A stretch of 64,000 nucleotides of DNA, from NCBI RefSeq assembly GCF_022867795.2, contig NZ_CP107006.1, positions 3,224,001 to 3,288,000 on the forward strand, given 5' to 3'. The notes below the pieces were generated by a model. The model had not been told where the DNA came from and ran no database searches. It saw nothing but the letters and a program-made list of their open reading frames with translations. A program made the position numbers and the translations under genes. This document shows positions 43,549 to 50,742 of this stretch, in pieces. The DNA is from Chitinophaga horti. GTDB lineage: Bacteria > Bacteroidota > Bacteroidia > Chitinophagales > Chitinophagaceae. The first letter of the stretch is position 1, and every line of letters starts with the position of its first letter.

Positions 43549-44508
43549 TTAATAGGTATTGAGTGCGTCCATCGCTGCCTGGATAGAGGCTTCCGTCGTT
43601 TCGATGAGGGTTACGGCTTCGGAAAGACCAGCGCTGATCGTAATATCTTTCTGCGCGAGGTAATATTTGCCGTCTTTAATGGAGAAGGCCAGCAACCTGC
43701 CCTCTGTGCCCACTGGCATAGAGTTGTCGTAGCTCTTTACTTTATTGGTACCGCCCGGGGTATATATTTGTGCTACCACATTAGCTCCTTTGGCGCAGAA
43801 GAACACAAATGTTTCGCCGGAAGAAGCCCTGAATGATGCCATGGCGCCCGGGTTGTTCAATACTTCTACCCTTACGGTTGTTTTAGGGCTGCTGTTGCCG
43901 TAGAAAATGTCGCAGTTCACCCAGCCGATCTGGCCAAAGTCGAAATTATAAAAACCTTCCACGGCCTTGGTTTCGCGCTGTTGCTGCTGACCATTATTCG
44001 GCGGCGCCTGCCATGCGAACTGGTTGCCCTGTACCGTATCTACGCCTGCCCACAGTAACGTAAATCCGTCACCTTTGGCGGGAACTGCAATGTTCAGTGG
44101 TGCCTGAAGGGCCTGATCAACGGCCTGGCCATTATTGCTTACATCGATGAACAGGGAGCCTTGTGATTCGAGCAACAGGCCGGAAATATGATTGGTGTTA
44201 ACACCACTGCGGATGAGTGAGCTGCGGGTAAGGAACTCGGTTACGTTCACTTCCAGCGCGCCGGTAACTGGTGTACCATTGCGGGTGAAAGCACCTGCGG
44301 GGATCGTTATTTTGGTACCACCTGCCAGTGTAATCGTTTTAGGTAAGGCGGAGGCATTAAATGAAAAGCTTTGTTCCTGAGCCCCGAATTTTTCCAGGAA
44401 CTCTTCCGCAGTGCGGGTAGCGCCGGTTTCAGGACTTTTCTCTTTTTTACAGGCGCCAAATAACATAGATACTACTATTGCTGCGGCGAATAAAGATTGC
44501 TTTCTCAT
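43549..44508 (-). CDS. Lipoprotein with ZU5-like beta domain, function unknown
   Basis: 319 residues, signal and lipobox VVSMLFGAC. A segment LPKTITLAGGTKITIPAGAFTRNGTPVTGALEVNVTEFLTRSSLI (about 55-100) looks like a ZU5-type beta sandwich, seen in many Bacteroidota surface lipoproteins. A second beta-rich half carries a QQQQ-containing linker near residue 175. No catalytic motif. Likely exposed on the outer membrane. Single gene with its own terminator. Confidence 0.78.
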   Translation of the reverse strand: MRKQSLFAAAIVVSMLFGACKKEKSPETGATRTAEEFLEKFGAQEQSFSFNASALPKTITLAGGTKITIPAGAFTRNGTPVTGALEVNVTEFLTRSSLIRSGVNTNHISGLLLESQGSLFIDVSNNGQAVDQALQAPLNIAVPAKGDGFTLLWAGVDTVQGNQFAWQAPPNNGQQQQRETKAVEGFYNFDFGQIGWVNCDIFYGNSSPKTTVRVEVLNNPGAMASFRASSGETFVFFCAKGANVVAQIYTPGGTNKVKSYDNSMPVGTEGRLLAFSIKDGKYYLAQKDITISAGLSEAVTLIETTEASIQAAMDALNTY

Positions 44509-44921
44509 TTGATGATGGTTTAAGTGATGCCTACTCTGTTTGGTAAGGGCTTTTCGGCTACCGCCCTGTTAGTGCGTTTGTACAGGTAGATCACCGGCAG
44601 GAACAGATTGTTACCCCCCTTTTTCAAACTTTTTTCAATTTGACTGGAAAACGGTTATTTAGCGAGACGGACCCTCGAATCCGCCATAGGCGGCTACCTA
44701 CGCATTTTTATAAGCGCGGGGTGAACGAAAAAAACTATATTTTAAGTTTATTTTTAGTTGCGGCAAGATTATCAAACCTATACTTATATTTGTTTCAGAC
44801 TGAGATTTTGGCCACCCTGAAAACCGTTAAGCACTTCAATTCATACTGTACTAACAACGCTTGCAGCGCATGTGAATGCGTACGATTTCATGTGAATGAC
44901 CAATTCGCTTCCAACCAAAAT
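44509..44921. other. Gene-free region: leader of the next gene and divergent promoter area
   Basis: The plus-strand open frame here (from 44640) is not judged coding. It holds a CCGCC-ATA-GGCGG hairpin (44681-44693), an AT-rich stretch, a perfect -7 element at 44785-44792 and a 125-base 5' leader before the ATG at 44922. In the leader TGTGAATG occurs twice (44869-44876 and 44891-44898). Confidence 0.5.
44785..44792 (+). promoter_or_regulatory. -7 element of the hypothetical gene at 44922
   Basis: TATATTTG is a perfect TAnnTTTG, with a TTG at 44758-44760, 24 bases upstream. It predicts an unusually long leader of about 125 bases. Confidence 0.5.
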
Positions 44922-45263
44922 ATGTCTACTATGACCGAACAAAATGTAAACAACGTGAACAAGGCCGAACTTCAAAAAATGTGTGACGGCTATGAACAGA
45001 TTCTTGCCACCTTGCAGGACTTTGAACCATTCTCCTCTTCGCAGGTGATTTGTAACGTGATTAATGAACACATTAAGCGGCTCACTGCGGTAATATCTTA
45101 CCATAACGCGCGGGCGGAAGAAGCAGAAAAAAGTATGGAAGCCCTTGCAGATGGGCTTCGCAGGCTCCGTATGCAGGCGCAACGGATCGTCGACGAAACG
45201 CACAAACACGTGATCCGCCTTTCCAAAGAAGAAGTAGGTATGATGTATACCGGCGAAGGTTGA
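44922..45263 (+). CDS. Hypothetical helical protein
   Basis: 113 residues from ATG 44922 (MSTMTEQNVNNVNKAELQ); an ATG three codons later is also possible. The longer frame from 44640 crosses the promoter and is rejected. Mostly alpha-helical, with a charged coiled-coil-like middle (HNARAEEAEKSMEALADGLRRLRMQAQRIVDETHKHV). No signal, membrane segment or known motif. Its own promoter and terminator support a real gene. Confidence 0.65.
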   Translation: MSTMTEQNVNNVNKAELQKMCDGYEQILATLQDFEPFSSSQVICNVINEHIKRLTAVISYHNARAEEAEKSMEALADGLRRLRMQAQRIVDETHKHVIRLSKEEVGMMYTGEG

Positions 45264-45272
45264 TAAAAATAA

Positions 45273-45304
45273 AGGGGCTGACCAAAAAGTATTGGTCAGC
45301 CCCT
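45273..45304. terminator. Bidirectional terminator
   Basis: 13-bp perfect stem AGGGGCTGACCAA/TTGGTCAGCCCCT, loop AAAGTA. T-rich tails follow on both strands (ATCTTTA on plus, TTATTTTTA on minus), serving the two convergent genes. Confidence 0.8.
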
Positions 45305-45326
45305 ATCTTTATGTTCTTCTAAGCTG

Positions 45327-46067
45327 TTACGGGCGTGCACTCAGCCTGATATATTTCGGCAGTTCCTCTCCCCGCTCCTGCTTTTCCACCACCAAAGTAC
45401 GCGCATCCTGCCATTTTACGGCTGATGGCCCCCAATTGTCCAACAACCGCTCATCGATGCGAACAGGCACTTTGCCATTCGTGTACAGTTCGAAACCATT
45501 GGTGGTAAACGCAGCTTCCAGGTCAGCGTTACCTGCCACCAGGTACTTGCCATCCGGCGACACTACCGGCTCACCGATGGTAAAGGTGGTATCTCCCGTC
45601 TCTTTGCTGATCAAAACGTAAGCATAACTTTCATAGAAGCCACCGAATAGCAGCCATTGACCGGAACCAGGCAATTCTCCCATAAAATTATACTGGCAGA
45701 AATCGTCACCTTCATTATCCGGGTTATTCTTGTTAATCAGCATCACCCGCTTTTGAGCGGCGTGGAAAAAGAGCGTATCGCCCACCCTGTTCACGCTACC
45801 CTGAGCAGCCCTTAAAACGCGGGCCTCGCTGGTATCCGCCTTCCACGTCTTCACCGCATCAAACTCCTGCTGGGTGATCTCTGTGATGTCGTACAACACA
45901 TTTCCCAGGGTTATGGTATCTTCTTTAGAAAGCTTTGCAGGTGCAGTCGAATGACCGGCAGTATCAATAGCCGTCGATGATAAACTGTCTGTCGAACTGG
46001 AGGTTGCGGCAGGGCTACCGCAGGCATAGCAGGCCACTGTGGCCGCCATCAATAATGTATATTTCAT
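45327..46067 (-). CDS. Lipoprotein of unknown function
   Basis: 246 residues from ATG 46067, with signal and lipobox AATVACYAC, followed by a Ser/Thr/Ala-rich linker (about 18-50). The globular part is beta-rich, with GEPVVSPDGKYLVAGNADLEAAF resembling a single propeller-type repeat, and NNPDNEGDDFCQYNFMGELPGSGQWLLFGGFYESY. No enzyme motif was recognised. The frame to 46106 is rejected because it crosses a promoter element. Confidence 0.75.
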   Translation of the reverse strand: MKYTLLMAATVACYACGSPAATSSSTDSLSSTAIDTAGHSTAPAKLSKEDTITLGNVLYDITEITQQEFDAVKTWKADTSEARVLRAAQGSVNRVGDTLFFHAAQKRVMLINKNNPDNEGDDFCQYNFMGELPGSGQWLLFGGFYESYAYVLISKETGDTTFTIGEPVVSPDGKYLVAGNADLEAAFTTNGFELYTNGKVPVRIDERLLDNWGPSAVKWQDARTLVVEKQERGEELPKYIRLSARP

Positions 46068-46088
46068 AGTCAGGATGTAAATAGGCGG

Positions 46089-46096
46089 CAAAAATA
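46089..46096 (-). promoter_or_regulatory. -7 element of the lipoprotein gene
   Basis: Minus-strand TATTTTTG is a perfect TAnnTTTG, 22 bases before the ATG at 46067. The perfect palindrome TTAAGCGCTTAA (46119-46130) lies 23 bases further upstream and could be a regulator site. Confidence 0.5.
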
Positions 46097-46132
46097 CGAA
46101 TCCCAAGTGAATGGTGTGTTAAGCGCTTAAAC

Positions 46133-46159
46133 AAAAACGCCCCGCTAAAAGCGAGGCGT
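46133..46159 (-). terminator. Rho-independent terminator of sppA
   Basis: 10-bp stem ACGCCCCGCT (46137-46146) / AGCGAGGCGT (46150-46159), followed on the minus strand by T residues (46137-46133). Confidence 0.78.
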
Positions 46160-46167
46160 CTGCGTGA

Positions 46168-47934
46168 CTATCGTATCATCATATCGAACGGCAACCTTGC
46201 CTGTACACCGTTCGTGAGTTGTTGTAAAGATTTCACTTGTTTATAAACAGGGTAGTAAACACCCAGTTCTTTCTTCAGCGCCTCGGTGCGGGCCTCTTCG
46301 CCGCCACCAGAGAAGCGTTGCAGCCACGTATCCTGTACCGCCGGGTATTCGGAAAGGCGGTACGCGCTCAGGTTCGCCAACTTCGCGGCGCATTGTACAG
46401 CGTCTTCCAGGCCGCCTAAACGATCGACGAGACCCAGTCTTTTCGCCTCTATGCCTGTCCATACACGCCCCTGCGCAATACTGTCTACCACCGCACCCGC
46501 TAACTTACGACCTTCCACCACACGACCTTTAAATGATTCATAGATCGTATCCACAGATGTTTGCAAAATACGTTGCTCCATTTCGGTGAGTGGCCTGCTG
46601 GCACTACCCAGGTCGGCATATTGTGCGGTCTTAACACCATCGAACGTAATGCCCAACTTGTTATTAAAAAAGCCCTGCATGTTAGGCAATACGGCGAACA
46701 CGCCAATAGAACCGGTAAGGGTGTTAGGTTGTGCGAAGATCGTATCGGCCATACAGGCAATGTAGTAACCGCCCGATGCAGCATAATCGCCCATCGATAC
46801 GATCACCGGTTTATCTTTCCTGGCCAGCGTAAGTTCGCGCCAGATAGATTCTGATGCCAGTGCACTGCCGCCACCTGAGTTCACACGGAATACGATCGCT
46901 TTAATATCTTTATTCTGACGCGCTTTGCGGATGATCTTGATATAAGTATCACTCGCGATCGTCGTAGGGGATTCACTTTTACCGCCCACAATGTCGCCTT
47001 GTGCGTAGATCAGCGCAATGCGGCCATCTTCACCATACTGCCTGAAATTCACAGCCGAAGCGTATTTCGCGGCGGGGATGAAATTGAGCCCGGCTTCATC
47101 TTTAATACCAATACGTTTACGAAGCTCGTTCATCACTTCATCATCGTACTTCAATCCATCCACGAGTTTATATTTCAGCGCATCGTTCGGGAAACGGATC
47201 AGGCCCTCGTTTGCATATTGATGTAACGTAGCGGTATCGATCTTCCTGCGTTCTGAGATACCAGACAGGAATTTGCCGTACAACTGACCGAGAAATACGC
47301 TTGTTTGCAGGCGATTAGCATCGGTCATCTGGGTTTCACGAAGCGGTTCGGTTGCGCTTTTGAACTTGCCGGCATAAAATATCTGTGGATGAATGTCCAG
47401 TTTTTCCAGTAAACCTTTCAGGAACAGCAGTTGCATGGAGAAGCCATCGAACTCCAGTCCCCCTTTCGGATTAAGGTAGATCTTATCAGCCGCAGTCGCG
47501 AGGTAATAAGCCTGTTGGGGGATCACTTCCGCGTAGGCGTAAATGAATTTCCCACTCTTGCGGAAAGCGAGTAAGGCGTTGCGCAGTTCTTCGTTTGTCG
47601 CGAAGCTGTTGCCGTTACCACCTACTTTCAGGTAGACACCTTTGATATTATCGTCATCGCCCGCATGGCGAATCAGGCGCACCATATCGTATACGCCGGG
47701 TACATCCCGGTCTTCACCCGCCAGCATTCCGCCCAGCTGGTCTTTCTGCGCCTGCTCGTTCAACGTTACCGCCGCATCTACTACCAATACACTGTTTGCA
47801 GAAACGCTCGACGACGGGGTTGTCACGGAATTTACCGCACCGACTACCATCATCATCAAAAAGAAAAAGCCTACTACTGAAAAGACGATCAGCGCAAGAA
47901 AAGAGGCGAAAAATATCTTAAGAAAGCTGCGCAT
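46168..47934 (-). CDS. sppA: Signal peptide peptidase SppA, 67-kDa type
   Basis: 588-residue inner-membrane serine protease that degrades signal peptides after cleavage. N-terminal membrane helix (about 8-32), then two tandem S49 (ClpP-like) domains. The catalytic Lys is Lys192 in YAGKFKSATEPLRE (first domain) and the Ser is Ser387 in MGDYAASGGYYIACMAD (second domain), matching the long SppA form where the dyad is split between domains. FRVNSGGGSALASESIWREL and TLTGSIGVF are further family signatures. Divergent from folK; single gene with its own terminator. Confidence 0.95.
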   Translation of the reverse strand: MRSFLKIFFASFLALIVFSVVGFFFLMMMVVGAVNSVTTPSSSVSANSVLVVDAAVTLNEQAQKDQLGGMLAGEDRDVPGVYDMVRLIRHAGDDDNIKGVYLKVGGNGNSFATNEELRNALLAFRKSGKFIYAYAEVIPQQAYYLATAADKIYLNPKGGLEFDGFSMQLLFLKGLLEKLDIHPQIFYAGKFKSATEPLRETQMTDANRLQTSVFLGQLYGKFLSGISERRKIDTATLHQYANEGLIRFPNDALKYKLVDGLKYDDEVMNELRKRIGIKDEAGLNFIPAAKYASAVNFRQYGEDGRIALIYAQGDIVGGKSESPTTIASDTYIKIIRKARQNKDIKAIVFRVNSGGGSALASESIWRELTLARKDKPVIVSMGDYAASGGYYIACMADTIFAQPNTLTGSIGVFAVLPNMQGFFNNKLGITFDGVKTAQYADLGSASRPLTEMEQRILQTSVDTIYESFKGRVVEGRKLAGAVVDSIAQGRVWTGIEAKRLGLVDRLGGLEDAVQCAAKLANLSAYRLSEYPAVQDTWLQRFSGGGEEARTEALKKELGVYYPVYKQVKSLQQLTNGVQARLPFDMMIR

Positions 47935-48007
47935 AAAAATCAGAATGAATTACGGAATTGCTTAAGGTCATAATAATTTGCGTGAATATAGCGGTTATCT
48001 GCGGTTT

Positions 48008-48041
48008 TTGTTTTCAAAAATAAGGAAGAATGCTACTTTTG
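48008..48041 (+). promoter_or_regulatory. Promoter of folK and the deoxynucleoside kinase gene
   Basis: TTG (48008-48010), 23-base spacer, TACTTTTG (48034-48041, perfect TAnnTTTG). The -7 element ends 13 bases before the ATG at 48055. Confidence 0.55.
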
Positions 48042-48054
48042 GGGCTTCTAATAC

Positions 48055-48552
48055 ATGAATACAGCGATATTACTTATAGGTGGCAATCTCGGCAACCGTA
48101 GCCAAAACCTGCGTAAGGCCGTGGATTTGCTGGATTCCACAGCCGGAAAAGTCGTGAGGGCATCTTCCCTCTACGCCACGGCTCCCTGGGGCGGTGTTAA
48201 ACAACCGAACTACCTGAACCAGGCGCTGGAATTACAAACGCCGCTTACTGCTACCGCACTGCTAGAACTGATGATGGACATTGAACGCCAGATCGGCCGG
48301 GTACGCCGCGAAAAATGGGGCAGCAGGGTGATCGATATAGACATGATCTTTTTTAATAACGATGTGATCGATCTGCCACAACTCAAAGTGCCGCATCCGC
48401 AGATGGCTAACCGCCGTTTTGTACTAACGCCACTCTGTGAAATGATGCCCGCATTTGTACACCCGGTGTTGCAACAGCCCCTGTCGTACTTACTGAGCAT
48501 CTGCCCGGACCCGCTGCCTGTCCATAAAAGGCAGCCTTCACTTAGCAAATAG
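48055..48552 (+). CDS. folK: 2-amino-4-hydroxy-6-hydroxymethyldihydropteridine pyrophosphokinase
   Basis: 165-residue cytoplasmic enzyme of folate synthesis, transferring pyrophosphate from ATP to 6-hydroxymethyl-dihydropterin. Family motifs: LLIGGNLGNRSQNLRKA, SLYATAPWGG, NYLNQALEL, the signature GRVRREKWGSRVIDIDMIFF with the two Mg-binding Asp, and LKVPHPQMANRRFVLTPLCEMMP. Its stop is two bases before the deoxynucleoside kinase start, so the two genes are translated from one message. Confidence 0.95.
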   Translation: MNTAILLIGGNLGNRSQNLRKAVDLLDSTAGKVVRASSLYATAPWGGVKQPNYLNQALELQTPLTATALLELMMDIERQIGRVRREKWGSRVIDIDMIFFNNDVIDLPQLKVPHPQMANRRFVLTPLCEMMPAFVHPVLQQPLSYLLSICPDPLPVHKRQPSLSK

Positions 48553-48554
48553 TT

Positions 48555-49187
48555 ATGAATTATAAATTTATCACCATAGAAGGCAATATCGGTGCGGGAA
48601 AAACGACCCTCGCCACGAGACTGTCTGCCCACTTTAACGCCCGGCTCATCCTCGAGGAGTTTGCCGATAATCCTTTCCTGCCCAAGTTCTATGAACGTCC
48701 GCAGCAATATGCCTTTCCGCTGGAACTGTTCTTTATGGCGGAACGTTACAAACAGCTGAAGGAGCTGCTCACGGCACAGGAACTTTTTTCGTCCGAAATG
48801 GTGGTATCTGATTACCTGTTCATCAAAAGCCTGCTCTTCGCCCGCATCAACCTCGCGGAGGAAGAATATGCCCTCTACCAGAAGCTGTTCGACATCATCA
48901 ACCCACAGTTACGCCAGCCCGACCTGCTGATTTTCCTGAACTCGCCTATCAAACGGTTGCAGGAAAACATTCGTCAGAGGAACCGGGAGTACGAGCAAAA
49001 CATCCAGGACCAGTACCTGCATGATGTGCAAAGCGTGTACATGCAGTACCTGCGCCAGCACCCGGTGCGTACGCTGATGGTCGACACGTCTAAAACGGAT
49101 TTCCTGTATGGCGACGGCCACTTTGAAAAGCTGCTCGAAGCACTGGAGCAGGATTATGCGCCAGGCATTCATTATCTGACGATTTGA
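48555..49187 (+). CDS. Deoxynucleoside kinase
   Basis: 210-residue deoxynucleoside kinase family enzyme (dAdo/dGuo kinase type) that phosphorylates deoxynucleosides for salvage. P-loop IEGNIGAGKTTLATRL near residues 8-22, EEFADNPFLPKFY, the FFMAERYKQL segment, VVSDYLFIKSLLFARINL in place of the DRS region, and a lid with arginines (RLQENIRQRNREYEQ). Substrate preference cannot be fixed from sequence. Co-transcribed with folK. A 43-bp tandem repeat array follows instead of an obvious terminator. Confidence 0.92.
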   Translation: MNYKFITIEGNIGAGKTTLATRLSAHFNARLILEEFADNPFLPKFYERPQQYAFPLELFFMAERYKQLKELLTAQELFSSEMVVSDYLFIKSLLFARINLAEEEYALYQKLFDIINPQLRQPDLLIFLNSPIKRLQENIRQRNREYEQNIQDQYLHDVQSVYMQYLRQHPVRTLMVDTSKTDFLYGDGHFEKLLEALEQDYAPGIHYLTI

Positions 49188-49220
49188 GGTTATTCCCTAT
49201 CCTTTAACGGGACGCCCCAA

Positions 49221-49385
49221 CATTCTCCAGGGCTACCTGGCGTTCACCATAACTGTTAGATATCCTTGTACAGGAAGACCTGACATTCACCATAACTGTT
49301 CGATATCCTTGTACCTGGCGAAATGACGTTCACCATAACTGTTCGATATCCTTGTACCTGGCGACCTGACATTCACCAGGGCTAC
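49221..49385. repeat. 43-bp tandem repeat (minisatellite) in a convergent intergenic region
   Basis: TTCACCATAACTGTT opens each of three units at 49243, 49286 and 49329 (period 43), with a partial fourth at 49372. Units differ at a few bases only (for example TAGATATCC versus TCGATATCC). The array is bracketed by the near-identical 16-mers CATTCTCCAGGGCTAC (49221-49236) and CATTCACCAGGGCTAC (49370-49385). Confidence 0.8.
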
Positions 49386-49400
49386 AGTACGACCCAACGC

Positions 49401-50630
49401 CTATCCAAGACTATTCGCCACCAGCCAGCCGCTCGTCCAGGCGTGCTGGAAGTTGAAACCGCCAGTAATACCATCCACATCCATCACCTCGCCTGCGAAA
49501 AAGAGCCCTTTGTGCAGCCGGCTTTCCATCGTTTGCGCGTCTACCTGCGACAATGCGATGCCTCCGCAAGTCACAAACTCCTCTTTGAACGTGGTTTTGC
49601 CCTGTACTGGAAACTCCATTGACACCAGGTTGCGGATCAGTCTATTCTGTTCTTTGGCAGGCAGATCGGCCCAGCGGGTATCTTCGGCTACGCCGGATTG
49701 CTGCAGCAAAAAGTGCCATAACCGCTGTGGCAGGGCGAAGTAGTTCTTCTGGTAAATTTTTTGGCCAGCCATCCCCTGCCGGATCTCGGGCCACTCCTCG
49801 CGTAGCGTATGCTCCTGGTAGTCTGGCAGCCAATTCACGATGGCGGTAAAACGGTAGTCCATATCGTGCAGACTACGAGCCCCCCAGGCGGAGAGCCGCA
49901 GAATCACCGGGCCACTCATGCCCCAGTGAGTGATAAGCAAGGGGCCTGATTCCTGCAGTTTGGTTCCCGCGACCTTCACCACTGCCTGCGGAACGGACAC
50001 GCCCATCAGCTGGGTGACCGGGTTGCCGGGCATGTTAAAGGTAAACAGCGAGGGAACAGGCGGTTGTATCTCATGGCCCAGCTCCTTCAGCCAGTTGAAT
50101 TTGTCGGCCTGCGGATACCCGCCGGTGCAAACACACACGTAATTCGCCTCTATGGACTTGTCGCCGCGGAGGTCGAGCCGCCAGCGGCCGTCGGTTAATT
50201 GATGTAATGCGGTTACTTCTGTATTAACGTCGATGCGCACACGATACTTTGTAGCTTCTTCGAGCAGGCAGTCGATCACGGTTTGGGAAGAATCTGTTAC
50301 CGGGAACATTCGACCGTCGCCTTCGGCTTTGAGCGTAACACCTCTCTCCGCAAACCAGGCCACGGTATCCAATGTATGAAAGTGATAAAAGCTCTTTTTT
50401 AGCATTTGCTGGCCGCGTGGGTACTTCTTTACCAGGTCGGGTACCGCCGGGGCGTTATGGGTCACGTTACACCTGCCGCCGCCGGAGACCTTTACTTTTG
50501 ATAACAATTTGCTCGTTTTTTCCAGTATGCGTACCTGCAACCCGGGATGGAGCCGCGCCGCGTTCACCGCACAAAAAAAGCCCGCCGCACCGCCGCCGAT
50601 CACTATTAAAACCTTTCCAGCTTCCGCCAT
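49401..50630 (-). CDS. HI0933/BaiN-type NAD(P)/FAD-dependent oxidoreductase
   Basis: 409-residue flavoprotein. The FAD motif VLIVIGGGAAGFFCAVNAAR is at the N-terminus, with KLLSKVKVSGGGRCNVTH (family signature), YVCVCTGGYPQADKFNWLKELGHEI, GPLLITHWGMSGPVILRLS, and the closing GLFFAGEVMDVDGITGGFNFQHAWTSGWLVA typical of this group. Many relatives are of unknown function; BaiN reduces bile-acid intermediates, but that role should not be assumed here. A TAAATTTA element (50636-50643) just before the ATG at 50630 may be its -7. Confidence 0.92.
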   Translation of the reverse strand: MAEAGKVLIVIGGGAAGFFCAVNAARLHPGLQVRILEKTSKLLSKVKVSGGGRCNVTHNAPAVPDLVKKYPRGQQMLKKSFYHFHTLDTVAWFAERGVTLKAEGDGRMFPVTDSSQTVIDCLLEEATKYRVRIDVNTEVTALHQLTDGRWRLDLRGDKSIEANYVCVCTGGYPQADKFNWLKELGHEIQPPVPSLFTFNMPGNPVTQLMGVSVPQAVVKVAGTKLQESGPLLITHWGMSGPVILRLSAWGARSLHDMDYRFTAIVNWLPDYQEHTLREEWPEIRQGMAGQKIYQKNYFALPQRLWHFLLQQSGVAEDTRWADLPAKEQNRLIRNLVSMEFPVQGKTTFKEEFVTCGGIALSQVDAQTMESRLHKGLFFAGEVMDVDGITGGFNFQHAWTSGWLVANSLG

Positions 50631-50742
50631 TTACCTAAATTTACCGGATTATGATAAAATAATTTTTACCGTATATTTATTGATGCAAATTAATCAAACA
50701 CATTCTAACACAACATTTGTTAATCATACTGATTCTATTTAA

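Noticed and set aside
44661..44700. tRNA-like string (CCTCGAATCC) upstream of the gene at 44922
   Set aside because: The flanking bases do not form a T-arm or acceptor stem and no cloverleaf can be drawn.
44640..44921. N-terminal extension of the hypothetical gene at 44922
   Set aside because: It crosses a perfect -7 promoter element and has irregular composition (Cys/Tyr-rich). ATG 44922 is the better start.
49221..49385. Possible CRISPR array
   Set aside because: The whole 43-bp unit is conserved, so there are no unique spacers, only three units exist, and no cas genes are nearby.
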